A DNA stretch of 26,166 bases from Lachnospiraceae bacterium (GTDB lineage Bacteria; Bacillota; Clostridia; Lachnospirales; Lachnospiraceae), in contig VSNO01000050.1 in the NCBI GenBank assembly GCA_009774375.1, forward strand, positions 1 through 26,166. Reading direction: 5' to 3'. Shown here one piece after another: positions 8,541-17,356 of the stretch. The notes beneath the pieces are model-generated. The model was not told where the DNA came from, ran no database searches, and saw only the letters and a program-made list of their open reading frames with translations. The translations under genes were made by a program, and so were the position numbers. Each line of letters begins with the position of its first letter. The first letter of the stretch is position 1.

Positions 8541-9209
8541 ATGCACGCGCAGGGAGCAGCACAGCCTGATCGAGAATGGCAGTGTCCGCCTTTCCCTTTG
8601 CAAAGAGTCCCTTCAGTTCCTCATGGTAGCAGACAGGGATTGGCAGTTCCACATCCATTCCCGCTTTCATACAGCGCAGTCCTGCCTCCTGCCTGCTCTC
8701 GGCCGCGCACTGTACCGTACAGACATTCTCCACGGCACTGTAATCGGAAAAGACAACTCCCTCAAATCCCATTTCCTGCCGAAGCAGGCCTGTCAGATAT
8801 TTTTTTGAAGCGTGGACCGGTGTCCCGTCAATCGAGCAGTAACAGGGCATCACGCCACGCAGTTTAGACTCACTGATTGCAGCCTGAAACGATCCTTGAT
8901 GAACGCCCCGCACAGACCTTCCATATGAAATATTGCCGGAATGTGATGCGGACTGTTCTCCATCACCATCTTCTGGATATTTCTCTGAAATTCCGCCGCC
9001 TCCCCGGCGGTCTTAAAGTTCCGAAACTCCAGTGTGGATATCTCACCCATGCCGTATTTACAGAATGCCGCGGCTTCCTTCTCCCTGCCGACCGGAATCA
9101 GCACGCAGTTTACCTGCGCCATTTTTTCTTCCAGACTTAGTTTTGCCAGCAGATCTTCTGCCCGCTCACGCGGTGTCAGCGACGAATCCATATATTTTTC
9201 TTTTTCCAT
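8541..9209 (-). pseudogene. GH3 glycoside hydrolase remnant with internal deletion
   Basis: Begins at ATG 9209 after GAGGGAGG. The first frame gives a normal GH3 N-terminus (LTPRERAEDLLAKLSLEEKM ... FHMEGLCGAF). Near 8893 it breaks; a second frame resumes with FQAAISESKLRGVMPCY and LLRQEMGFEGVVFSDYSAV, where the Asp of SDY is the GH3 nucleophile. Roughly 100 residues between these pieces, including the conserved KH substrate-binding segment, are missing. The sequence stops making GH3 sense after AILDQAV (about 8560) and passes into GH78. The gene therefore lost an internal block and its 3' half. It follows the hydrolase by 42 bp in the same operon. Confidence 0.8.
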
Positions 9210-9251
9210 AGTGATGCCTCCCTCGACAGCCAACGGCGGCTGGCGCGATAT

Positions 9252-11330
9252 TTATTCTACAACGACTCTGACCCTGTCAATATTGCGGATCTGTGTAAAC
9301 GGTGCCGCTTTATCTCCATTGCGTTCCGATTTGATGCGCACGACCGCGAAATAAGTCCCTTTCTTTTCATAGATATGTACCGCTTCTGCAGTTCCTCTCT
9401 GGCCGTTGTCACGCAGCTGCCACGCTCCTTTTTCCGGGAAGTCCTGCTCTCCCTCAAAACTCCACTCAACATAGGTCAGCGCACCGGCTCCGTCAGGAAC
9501 TTCCGCGTCCACGGTAAAGACAACCTTCTCCCCGGCTTTCACATGGACACATTTGCTTCCGTTTGCAGTGAGTACGGGAACGGCCTGCACACCCCTGCGC
9601 AGCACCGCGCTTTCCGGAATGATCACGTGTCCTCCGTCTAATGTATAATTGCTTGACGGCAGCGGAGCGATTCCTTTTTCTACCCACCTGGCCAGATCGA
9701 TCAGCGACTGTTTCAGCGCCGCGATATATGTCGTGGCGTGCAGTTCATCCACGGAAGCCGTGACATCATCATGGAGAACATTGTCGCAGTAATACAGTCG
9801 GCAGTAATCTTCCACATCTCCCTCGTGGACAGACGCCACTTTCCTGCGGTACCAGTCCGCCTGCCACGGGTACGCCTGTTCATCCAGAAGCGCCGCGACA
9901 ATGATGATTTTCCCGTTGATCAGGCCGTTTTGTTTACAGCCCGGACCGTTCCCGCAAAAGACAGGGCCTACCAGTGTTTTCTGCTGTGGGTACAGGGGAT
10001 TTCCCTGGGCATCGCGAAACTGATCCCATGCCTTGTAATCCAATGACGGAACCTGATGTCTGTGATAGGTCTGGATCGCGATATAGTCCGAATTGTCCAG
10101 ATGCACCTCGTCCCCTGTCTCGATCAGATCCAGTACTTCCGCGATATTGTCCATTCCAAACCCTTCCATCAGGTAGATGCGGTTATCCTCAACCCTTCCG
10201 ATCTGAACTTTTTTCCCTGCTGCCGCGCCGCTCTTTACAGACATTACCAGACCTTTTAAATACAGGTCACAGCCGTCCGCAGGCACAGGCGCTTTTTCCA
10301 GCTCCAGCCACGGTTCCGTGTCCGTTCCGGCGCTGCTGATCATTTTTTTCCACGCATCGTTCACACCGTTTCGCGTGTCAACAGCTTCTTCCTTTCCCGA
10401 TAGTAATTTTGCCTTTTTTCCCGGAACGTACTGTAATTTTACTTTTGTGTCCATACAGATCCGCTCCCTGGCTGCACTGCTGTCAGGGTCTGCCCCCATA
10501 TATCCCGGCACATTCCAGTAATCCTCGAAGTATGCCGGGTCCATCTGCTTCACGCCCGGTGCCAGCACCGGAAGCGCACCGTCATTTAAGTCCGCGCTTG
10601 CAAACCAGCTCTTTAGCGGATAGCCAAACAGCGTCGCCTCGCGCAGCGCTGCCGCCTCCTCCTCATTCAGTCCGGCATAAGGATCACCGCTGCCGCCCGC
10701 GTCCACCGCGTCAATGATCTGACCGAGCTTATTTCTCAGAATGCGCTCCGCAAAGGCACGTGTGGTCTGGCAATTCGGAATCGCATAGGGAGAACCGATC
10801 ACATACGGCGCCGCACCGTCATAGGCGTTGGTATTCTCGATACACGCGATCGTCCGGTATCCTCCGCCGCTGCCGCCATAGACGTAACCGTATGGGCGGT
10901 GCACATATCCATAGACTTCCTGCGCCTTGATCCTTGAAAACTCCGCGCTGGCTGCACTGGAGCGGTAGGACATGGTATTGTCCGCATTGTTCGTGAAAAC
11001 CGCACCTGAACCCATATTGGATTCCACATAATAAGCTCCGTGGGTGATACAGAAGGCGATCTTGTTATCAATTCCCGTGACCGGCAGTGACGCAAGTTCC
11101 TCCTCCGGCCCCGGAAACGGTGACAGATACTGGTAAAATCGTCCTTCATACTGCTCCCGCATGGGAAAACAGAAGGAAAACTTCACAGGCGTTCCCTCAA
11201 AACCACCATGCATGTAGCGAAACGGCAGTTCTTTGCCGTCGTCGAGCCTGCGCGTGCGCATCTCATCTATATCAATATATCCCTTGCTGAACTGTTCGTC
11301 TGTTCGTGCATCATATACTTCCATATCCAT
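9252..11330 (-). CDS. Tannase/feruloyl-esterase-like alpha/beta hydrolase with C-terminal PKD-like domain
   Basis: 692 residues, intact. GGAGGAAGGG precedes ATG 11330. The nucleophile elbow is YGGSGGGY with Ser154; the later segment GKIIIVAALLDEQAYPWQADWY (Asp483) and RLYYCDNVLHDD (His520) match the Asp and His positions of tannase-like serine esterases, so I infer the triad S154/D483/H520. Residues about 595-692 form a beta-sandwich reading like a PKD domain (VEWSFEG ... YEKKGTYFAVVRIKS). There is no signal peptide or anchor, so it should act in the cytoplasm after uptake by the neighbouring GPH symporter. The exact substrate is unknown: an acylated or aromatic plant glycoside is a reasonable guess. 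It lies 24 bp behind the symporter gene and is the only undamaged gene of this operon. Confidence 0.75.
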   Translation of the reverse strand: MDMEVYDARTDEQFSKGYIDIDEMRTRRLDDGKELPFRYMHGGFEGTPVKFSFCFPMREQYEGRFYQYLSPFPGPEEELASLPVTGIDNKIAFCITHGAYYVESNMGSGAVFTNNADNTMSYRSSAASAEFSRIKAQEVYGYVHRPYGYVYGGSGGGYRTIACIENTNAYDGAAPYVIGSPYAIPNCQTTRAFAERILRNKLGQIIDAVDAGGSGDPYAGLNEEEAAALREATLFGYPLKSWFASADLNDGALPVLAPGVKQMDPAYFEDYWNVPGYMGADPDSSAARERICMDTKVKLQYVPGKKAKLLSGKEEAVDTRNGVNDAWKKMISSAGTDTEPWLELEKAPVPADGCDLYLKGLVMSVKSGAAAGKKVQIGRVEDNRIYLMEGFGMDNIAEVLDLIETGDEVHLDNSDYIAIQTYHRHQVPSLDYKAWDQFRDAQGNPLYPQQKTLVGPVFCGNGPGCKQNGLINGKIIIVAALLDEQAYPWQADWYRRKVASVHEGDVEDYCRLYYCDNVLHDDVTASVDELHATTYIAALKQSLIDLARWVEKGIAPLPSSNYTLDGGHVIIPESAVLRRGVQAVPVLTANGSKCVHVKAGEKVVFTVDAEVPDGAGALTYVEWSFEGEQDFPEKGAWQLRDNGQRGTAEAVHIYEKKGTYFAVVRIKSERNGDKAAPFTQIRNIDRVRVVVE

Positions 11331-11354
11331 TTCCCTTCCTCCGTTTGTTGGTTT

Positions 11355-12354
11355 TTACTGTTTTGCCGCCCTGTTCTTCTCATTGTCCGCCCGTATCTGA
11401 TCCAGATTTTTATTCAGGGTATAGCCCTTCAGGGAAAGTGCGACGATGATATACAATACTGCAGGTACAAGAGTGAACGCATACGGATCATTGTGCCAGC
11501 GGGAGCGCCACGATCTGCGCGATCGCCGAAATCCCCATCAGTGCCACATTGCCCACGATGTATGTATAATAGTAGGTCTGTACGCCCATGTTGCAGACAA
11601 AGTTGAACACAAATGTCATCAATGCGATGATCAGGATAAACTTGTTCGTCTTGATCAGCTTAAATACATCTGTCACCTTCAGGGGCTCTGCATTCTTCGC
11701 CTCCGCGTCCACGTCGTACTTCTCCGGGCAGAAGAGCATGCGCAGGGTGCCGATCGCCATCAGCGGAACTGCAAACAGCAGCACCAGCCTGCTCCAGCCA
11801 GATGCAGAGGTCGCGATCTTTGCCATCAGGGCAGGAAATGTCATATTAAAAATCACCGCTGCAAGCATTGTGATAATACTTCCATAGGAAGTCAGCTTGA
11901 CGATCTGGCCGCTCTTGAACGCTCGGACCATATATGGCGTATTGTTTGCGTTGAGAAACGTATAGCAGATGGAGTTTGCCAGCGCATACATGACGAAGAT
12001 CCAGACAAGCTTCGCTGTCAGACTCATGCTCTCCGGCGTGGAGAACAGCAGCCATGTACACACCCAGATCGCGATGATAAAGAGCTCATACGGGCGTGCC
12101 TTGCCCCATTTCGTCTTCGTCTTATCCACGATAAATCCCGCACACATATCCGTCACGCCGTCGAGCAGCTTGCTCGCCACCAGGATAATGCTGACGTAGC
12201 CTGCCGGCACCTGCAGCGTGTCGGTGCAGTAGATCATCAGAAATGCCAGCATCAGTGTCACGATGGAAGTGGACACCGCCCTGCTGTTCCAGAGGAGCAG
12301 TGTGCCAAATCCAACTTTGTCATCTTTGTTTTTTCCTTTGTTTTCCGTTCCCAT
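11355..12354 (-). pseudogene. GPH-family sugar:cation symporter with internal deletion
   Basis: ATG 12354 follows AAGGGAAGG. The first 280 residues are a normal GPH (glycoside-pentoside-hexuronide) transporter: several hydrophobic helices, the loop DKTKTKWGKARPYEL and the segment LNANNTPYMVRAF. After GISAIAQIVALPLAQ the frame stops at 11488. A second frame from about 11485 to 11355 supplies the authentic C-terminus (LVPAVLYIIVALSLKGYTLNKNLDQIRADN). A full protein is about 450-480 residues, so about 120 residues with three or four helices are missing. It would have carried a sugar or glycoside across the membrane for the enzymes downstream. Confidence 0.8.
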
Positions 12355-12400
12355 AAAACCTTCCCTTCTTTTCTTTCTTTTATTTCGTTTTTAAGATGAC

Positions 12401-12464
12401 CTCAGTATAACACACACGCCGATGTGCGATAGTGCACGATTTTGCGAACTTGTATCCGGATTTG
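12401..12464 (-). promoter_or_regulatory. Shared promoter A: extended -10 plus conserved upstream element
   Basis: On the minus strand TGTTATACTGAG (extended -10, hexamer at 12404-12409) lies 50 bp from the symporter start. The element CAAATCCGGATACAAGTTCG occupies 12445-12464. No good -35 is present. The same two blocks occur at 15557-15620 and 17392-17455 with identical 44-bp offset. The layout suggests an activator-dependent promoter. Confidence 0.7.
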
Positions 12465-12862
12465 TTTTATCTGGCATTTTCGCAGTTTTTTGTATAATTT
12501 GTCGAGATTTTATACAGCTAAACTTTCTCATCAATCGCCTGCGTATAAAAACCACAAAAATTCTCTGCTGCCGGAACGGAAAACCTTACCAAAGCACACA
12601 AAAAAGCACCTTCCGATGTCTAATACACCTTCCAGTGCTTCACAACAAACTAAAATTCCCCAATAATTTTCCATAGCCATTGGGACTCGGTAATGCCATT
12701 ATTCAAATTCCACGCTTTCAGAAATCTCTTCCAGTTTAGCAGACTTTTCCTGTATTCCTCCCACTTTCCCCTGACTAAAATCAGATATGGGAAAAAGTCT
12801 TTCTGTCTGTATAATGGGGTTAAAACCCTCGCCTTAAGGCGAAACCTTTTTTTCTCTGCCTG
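12465..12862. other. Gap with relics and hairpins
   Basis: No intact gene. A minus-strand fragment of about 40 codons ends at TAA 12709-12711 (contains ISDFSQGKVGGIQEKSAKLE) and may be the C-terminus of a lost gene. A 14-bp palindrome TCGCCTTAAGGCGA lies at 12829-12842, next to GGGTTAAAACCC (12817-12828) and before CCTTTTTTT, terminator-like for the plus strand, although no plus-strand gene ends here. Confidence 0.35.
12600..12639 (-). terminator. Possible terminator
   Basis: On the minus strand AGCACT and GGTGCT can pair around a 23-base loop, followed immediately by TTTTTTG. It would end transcription from the 57-aa gene at 12863-13036. The long loop lowers confidence. Confidence 0.4.
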
Positions 12863-13036
12863 TTAAACATTTGCGGCTTTCATCCGCTCCAATTTCCTCT
12901 GAACTTCCCGTCCCCTGTTATTGTAATAGTCCATTCGTTCCTTGTCAGTCATATCTTTTGTTATCTCATAATTATACTCACGCAGTTTATGAATATCCTC
13001 AATCGTAAAATTCGGGCTTAAAACTGGCTTTTCCAT
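12863..13036 (-). CDS. Small antitoxin-like protein next to a PIN stub
   Basis: 57 residues starting MEKPVLSPNFTIEDIHKLRE and ending in a basic helix (REVQRKLERMKAANV). The start ATG at 13036 is two bases past the stop of the truncated PIN gene. It has the size and helical, charged look of small proteins that accompany PIN-type toxins in Clostridia, but no DNA-binding motif is certain. The ribosome binding site (GAAAGTGAGGG) lies within the end of the PIN frame. Its toxin partner lacks its N-terminal half, so the pair is probably inactive. Confidence 0.65.
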   Translation of the reverse strand: MEKPVLSPNFTIEDIHKLREYNYEITKDMTDKERMDYYNNRGREVQRKLERMKAANV

Positions 13037-13038
13037 AA

Positions 13039-13227
13039 TCATCCCTCACTTTCCAATAATGCTGACGGACTTAAAATCTCTATCTGCTTATACCCCTCAA
13101 GATTTGTGATTGCCCTCACGCCACGTATCGTTTTGACATTTACAATATGCTTAAAATTCCATGATATAATGCTTTTCCTTTTAAACTGTTTCCAATTACT
13201 TTCTTCCCAATAAACACTCCTGCACAA
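13039..13227 (-). pseudogene. C-terminal stub of a PIN-domain protein
   Basis: The frame carries IISWNFKHIVNVKTIRGVRA, then LEGYKQIEILSPSALL, the characteristic C-terminus of a PIN-domain toxin subfamily in which SWNFKHIV is highly conserved. Everything before this motif is unlike a PIN protein, so the catalytic N-terminal half is missing. It lies directly after the stop of the GH3 gene at 13237, so the break probably falls at about 13190-13235. Confidence 0.65.
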
Positions 13228-13236
13228 GACGATCTG

Positions 13237-15501
13237 TCACCGATTCAATTCCTCCAGCAAACCTTTCAGCTGCTTTTCGCTCATTCTTCCATAACTGACA
13301 AGCGCGCTGAGCGGCATATCCATCATCATCTGCCGGCGCATCTTCTCCGCGCCTGCTCCCATAGCCGCATCGCTCTCTTTCTCCTGTTGGATTTCCTCCT
13401 CCGATTTTTCCTGTCCAAACAGCGAGTGTACAAACGCCGCTTTTGCCGGATCTGCCATGAGCTCGCCAACTGTAGAATATCTGGTGTACTGCATTGGAAT
13501 CGTCATTGAAGAAACCATTTCCACATGACCTGTCAGACGGATATCCCTGCTGGATGCGCCGACTGCAATTTCAATCTCCCCGCTTTCCACAAACCAGTCA
13601 TTCATTTTTGTCTCATAATAAGCGAAGCTTCTGAAATCCAGCTCAAACACCACTTCCTTCTCTTCTCCGGGCTGTAGCGCGATCTTCTGAAAGCCGCGCA
13701 GCTCTCTCACTGCACGGTTTACACGGCTGTGGGGCACACACGACATAGAGCTGTACCGCCTCCTTGCCAAAGACCTTTCCGATATTCTGAATGCGGCATT
13801 TTACCCGCAGACAATCCTTCTCCGTCATCTGTGAGCGGTCAAGCTCCAGGCCGCTGTACGCAAACTCTGTATACGGCAGGCCATGCCCGAACGGGAAACA
13901 GACTGCCATCTTTTTCCTGTCATAATAACGATAACCGATAAAGATTCCCTCACGGTATTCCACACGTGCACCCTCTCCCGGAAAATTCAGGAAAGATGGA
14001 TTGTCCTCCAGCCTCAGCGGCCATGTCTCTGCCAGTTTACCCGACGGGTTTGCCGCGCCGCACAGAAGTTCCACCGCCGCCCTGCCGACCTGGTCTCCTC
14101 CCAGATACATACATAAGACAGCCCTGACATGTGCAAGCCACGGCAGCTCGATCGGAGAACCGCCGTGGAGCACGACAACCGTATTGGGCTGTACCTGTGC
14201 AACGGCCTCAATCAGCGCATTCTGGCCGGCATTTTCATGGTATCCCTGTCACAGCCCTCCGTCTCATAAGCCTCCGGCAGTCCTGCAAATATGACTGCTG
14301 CCTCCGCATTTTTTGCGATTTCTGCAGCCTGTCTTAAAAGTTCCTCATCGGCATCTTCCTGATCCGCGTCATAGCCTTTCGCATAGACAGCCTCCCATCC
14401 GTCAAGACATTCCAACGCAGAGACAGCGTGTCTGACATTGATATGGCTGCTGCCTGTGCCCTGATAGCGGGGAGACTCTGCAAAAGCACCAATAAATGCT
14501 ATCTTTTTTCTTTTTGAAAGCGGCAGAATCCCGTCATTTTTCAGCAGGACTGCGCACTCCTTCTCAAACACACCTGACTTTACATGAGCCTGTTCCCTGT
14601 CAAATACGGCTGTCTCCCTCTGGTTATCAATGGATTCCTTTACGAAAGTGAGCACATTCCGAACCGCCTGGTTCAGTGTCTCCATCGAAAGACTGCCCTC
14701 CTCCACAGCCTCCATGATTGCCTCTGTCTTTCCTGTCATACTGCCAGGCATCTCGAGATCGACGCCTGCTTCGAGTCCGGTCACCCTGTCTTTCACAGCG
14801 CCCCAGTCGGTGACTACGAATCCCTGATAACCCCATTCCTCTCTCAAAATATCTGTCAGGAGCCGTTTATTCTCCGCGCAGAATGTTCCGTTGATGGCAT
14901 TGTAAGCATTCATGACACTGCGCACGCCGCCCTCCTTTACCGCCATCTCAAAAGCCGGCAGATAGATTTCACGCAATGTCCGCTCATCAACCCAGGAACT
15001 TCCTGACAGCCGCCGTGTTTCCTGATTGTTGCAGGCAACATGCTTGACGCACGCCGCGACACCCTTGCCCTGCAGCCCTTTGATGTATGACGCACCCAGT
15101 TTTCCCGCCAGATACGGATCCTCACTGTAATACTCGAAATTCCTGCCGCACAGCGGACTGCGCTTCATGTTGATTCCCGGTCCCAGCAGCATGCCGACAT
15201 GTTCCGCCTGACATTCCTCTCCCAGAATTTCCCCCAGTTCCCGCAGCAGCTCTGTGTCAAATGAGGCTGCAACCGCCGAAGCCGTCGGATAGCATACTGT
15301 CTCGATACTCTCATTGATTCCCAGTGCATCGCTCCCCCCGATCTGCTTGCGCAGGCCATTTGGTCCGTCACACATCATCACTTTTGGAATCCCTAACCGC
15401 TCCACATCCTGCGTCCGCCAGAAATCCCGCCCGGAGCACATCTGCGCCTTCTCCTCCAGCGTCATCTGCTGCAATATCTTTTCCACATCAAATGATCCCA
15501 T
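13237..15501 (-). pseudogene. GH3 beta-glycosidase with two single-base frameshifts
   Basis: Three successive frames together encode a complete GH3 enzyme of about 750 residues. Frame 1 (15501 to about 14228) starts MGSFDVEKILQQMTLEEKAQ and holds the substrate-binding CVKHVACNNQETRR and the nucleophile Asp in GYQGFVVTDWGA. Frame 2 (about 14228-13733) continues GQNALIEAVAQVQPNTVVVL and GHGLPYTEFAYSGL. Frame 3 (about 13733-13237) gives the fibronectin III-like end (VRELRGFQKIALQPGEEKEV). Each break is repaired by adding one base to a short homopolymer: a G at about 14226 and a C in the run at 13731-13734. The enzyme would release a terminal sugar from a plant glycoside inside the cell. GAAGGAAGGG precedes the ATG. 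Either a recent pseudogene or sequencing error. Confidence 0.82.
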
Positions 15502-15556
15502 AAAAACCCTTCCTTCTTCTATTTTTGTATACGCACTATTCTATTGTACATGATAT

Positions 15557-15620
15557 CTCAGTATAGCATGTCTCGCAGGGCAGAATAAGGCTCATATTAG
15601 CGAATGTGTATCTGGATTTG
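15557..15620 (-). promoter_or_regulatory. Shared promoter B upstream of GH3
   Basis: On the minus strand TGCTATACTGAG (extended -10, hexamer at 15560-15565) and the element CAAATCCAGATACACATTCG (15601-15620). Offset between the blocks is 44 bp, as in copies A and C. The start codon is 59 bp beyond the -10. The ribosome binding site region (GAAGGAAGGGTTTTTATGGG) also resembles that of the symporter gene. Confidence 0.7.
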
Positions 15621-15650
15621 TTGAATATTTTTCCGCAAATAGATTTTTAG

Positions 15651-15722
15651 GTCGAGTAGACATTCCCCTTACGGGGAATGCCCCTCTACAGAACCGGACG
15701 TGCGGCTCCTAAATCCGCACTC
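15651..15722 (-). mobile_element. 3' remnant of a group II intron (domains V-VI)
   Basis: The block matches the 3' end of the intact intron near 23832: both end CTACTCGAC and contain GGTTCTGT after a GCCGCACG domain V arm. The domain VI stem has different but still complementary arms (CATTCCCC/GGGGAATG here, CATATCC/GGATATG there), so it derives from a related but different intron. The rest of the intron and its reverse transcriptase are missing. Confidence 0.7.
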
Positions 15723-15739
15723 ATTTGTTATCATATACC

Positions 15740-15789
15740 AGTAAATAAGGCGTTTACCCCTATAAATCGGGGCAAACGCCTTATTTACT
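15740..15789 (-). terminator. Very strong hairpin at the end of the MATE stub
   Basis: Two 21-base arms (15740-15760 and 15769-15789) pair with a single mismatch around an 8-base loop. It lies directly after the truncated MATE frame and directly before the intron remnant. Group IIC introns are known to insert just after terminator hairpins, which fits this order. Confidence 0.6.
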
Positions 15790-15794
15790 TTGTA

Positions 15795-16205
15795 TCAAAT
15801 ATGTAATATCGGTTCCATAAACAACAGGCACAGAACCGTCATCACCAGTGTGATCGCCACGGAAACATAGACGGAAACGGCGCTCGTCCGACGGGCTTCT
15901 TTCTCCTTTTCCATCCCCAGGCAGCGCGAAATATACGAGGGCGCACCGTTTCCGAAAATATTTCCGACTGCCTGAATGACCATAAACACTGGAAATGCGA
16001 GCGAGACTGCACCAAGCTGTATGGGATCATCCAAAAGCCCGATAAAATACGTGTCCGTCAGGTTGTAGATCAAGGATACGATCGTGGACAGCACTGTGGG
16101 GATCGCCAGCTTTAAGATCGCCTTGGGAACCGGCATGTTTATCATAATGTCGATGTTGTCTTTTTCTATAATACGTTTTTCTTCCATGGAACGCTTTTCT
16201 TCCAT
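15795..16205 (-). pseudogene. N-terminal part of a MATE efflux transporter
   Basis: Start ATG 16205 after AAGGAGGT. Residues after the charged leader read PKAILKLAIPTVLSTIVSLI, then YNLTDTYFIGLLDDP and GNGAPSYISRCLGMEKE, typical of the first helices of a MATE drug/sodium antiporter. The frame ends after about 136 residues (LLFMEPILHI) where a complete protein has about 450. The break coincides with the hairpin at 15740-15789. A consensus-like promoter and a divergent TetR gene lie upstream, so this was probably a TetR-controlled efflux pump. Confidence 0.75.
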
Positions 16206-16256
16206 AATAACCTCCTTATTACAATTACACTTATGTTGATTATTCCTGTTTTTTAT

Positions 16257-16284
16257 ATTATAATCCAAATAAAAAGGTTATCAA
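16257..16284 (-). promoter_or_regulatory. Promoter of the MATE stub
   Basis: Minus strand TTGATA (16279-16284), a 16-bp spacer and TATAAT (16257-16262). It lies in the 175-bp region divergent from the TetR gene, so the TetR operator is expected nearby. Confidence 0.6.
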
Positions 16285-16380
16285 TGGGCAGCTTTCGGGA
16301 TATGTTGTTTAATCCACATAACTGTCAATATGTATAATAAATGCACCAATAACACTACTTGTTCATGCAGGAGGAAAAAT

Positions 16381-16965
16381 ATGACACGGGAAACGCAAAA
16401 CGATCTCCGATATATCAAAACGGAAAATCTGATCCAGCACACCTTCTGCGATATGCTCCGGGAAATGGACTATTCGCAGATCACGATCAAGGAACTGACA
16501 GACAGGGCAATGATCAACAGAAAAACTTTTTATCTGCACTATACTTCACTCGATGAACTCTTAGGCAGACTTCAGACCGACATCTACGCGCAGGTGCTTG
16601 AACTGACCTCTGACGTCAGACTCCCCAGGGACCTTGAAAAACTCGTGCGGGAATTCTTCCTGTTCTGTACGGACAGAGACGACATAACCGAAAAGATCAT
16701 ATGCAGCCAGGGAAACTTTTCCGTCGGCCAAAGCCCTGCCGACCATGTTTTGAAGTCCATGTTCCACTACTCCGTTTCGAAGGACAGTCTCTCCGCCCAG
16801 GTTCCTCTTGAATGCAACATTATCGACGCCTATCTGAGGGGGAGTATCATTTCCATTTATTCCCAGTGGATAGCCGATGAGCGGAATCTCCCGTTAGAAC
16901 GGATCATCGAACTCACAACCTGGCTCGTCTCCCAGGGAATCAGAAAACTGAAACTGTCGGAATAG
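16381..16965 (+). CDS. TetR/AcrR family transcriptional regulator
   Basis: 194 residues. ATG 16381 follows AGGAGGAAAAAT; an earlier start at 16330 has no ribosome binding site. The HTH runs through about residues 10-50 (TENLIQHTFCDMLREMDYSQ, ITIKELTDRAMINRKTFYLH), with the TetR recognition signature NRKTFYLHY. The C-terminal domain ends SQWIADERNLPLERIIELTT, typical of the TetR_C family seen in small-molecule-responsive repressors. It is divergent from the MATE gene (start 16205), now truncated, and probably repressed it. Intact frame. Confidence 0.85.
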   Translation: MTRETQNDLRYIKTENLIQHTFCDMLREMDYSQITIKELTDRAMINRKTFYLHYTSLDELLGRLQTDIYAQVLELTSDVRLPRDLEKLVREFFLFCTDRDDITEKIICSQGNFSVGQSPADHVLKSMFHYSVSKDSLSAQVPLECNIIDAYLRGSIISIYSQWIADERNLPLERIIELTTWLVSQGIRKLKLSE

Positions 16966-17004
16966 ACAGATGCTATCCCTGCACTGCCGGTAAACAACGC
17001 ATTC

Positions 17005-17216
17005 TTTTTTGTTCCTTCAATAACAAGGAGCAGCGACAGGATCGTTGCAAGGATATCACTGACCGGCTGCGCAAAAAAGATACCGTTTATATTGAAAAAC
17101 ATTGGAAATATAATGATAAACGGCACTAAAAACACCACCTGCCTTAACACAGTTATCAGGATCGAGGGCGCAGGGCGGTTAATGGACTGAAAAAAGTAGC
17201 CACCGAATGCCGCAAG
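17005..17216 (-). pseudogene. C-terminal part of a MATE efflux transporter
   Basis: Reads FGGYFFQSINRPAPSILITV, then LRQVVFLVPFIIIFPMFF and FFAQPVSDILATILSLLLVI: the tenth to twelfth helices of a MATE transporter. The piece lies on the same strand as the N-terminal stub at 15795-16205 but upstream of it, with a TetR gene between, so the two cannot simply be halves of one gene cut by a deletion. After about 17005 the frame continues without similarity into the TetR 3' end. Confidence 0.7.
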
Positions 17217-17242
17217 AATCCGCCCTGGAAAACACAGAAATT

Positions 17243-17290
17243 AGTGGATCCCTAACCGCTCCACGTCCTGCGTCCGCCAGAAATCCCGAA
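17243..17290 (-). pseudogene. Stub of a third GH3 gene
   Basis: 17243-17287 matches 15390-15431 almost exactly and encodes RDFWRTQDVERLGI, the same N-terminal motif as the large GH3 gene. A stop follows immediately. It lies about 100 bp from shared promoter C, as expected for a GH3 operon from which nearly all of the coding region was lost. Confidence 0.65.
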
Positions 17291-17356
17291 CCCTTTCTTT
17301 TTGTTGATCACACCATTTCTATGATAACGATAACAGACTCTCACAATTTCTGCCAA

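Noticed and set aside
9400..11150. Several plus-strand frames opposite the tannase-like gene
   Set aside because: Pro/Arg/Ser-rich translations typical of the reverse complement of a GC-richer gene; no signals.
11446..12399. 317-codon plus-strand frame opposite the symporter
   Set aside because: His/Cys/Gln/Arg-rich antisense translation; the minus strand encodes a recognisable GPH transporter.
16205..17216. A single MATE gene interrupted by the TetR gene
   Set aside because: The C-terminal piece lies upstream of the N-terminal piece on the same strand, so insertion alone cannot explain the order.
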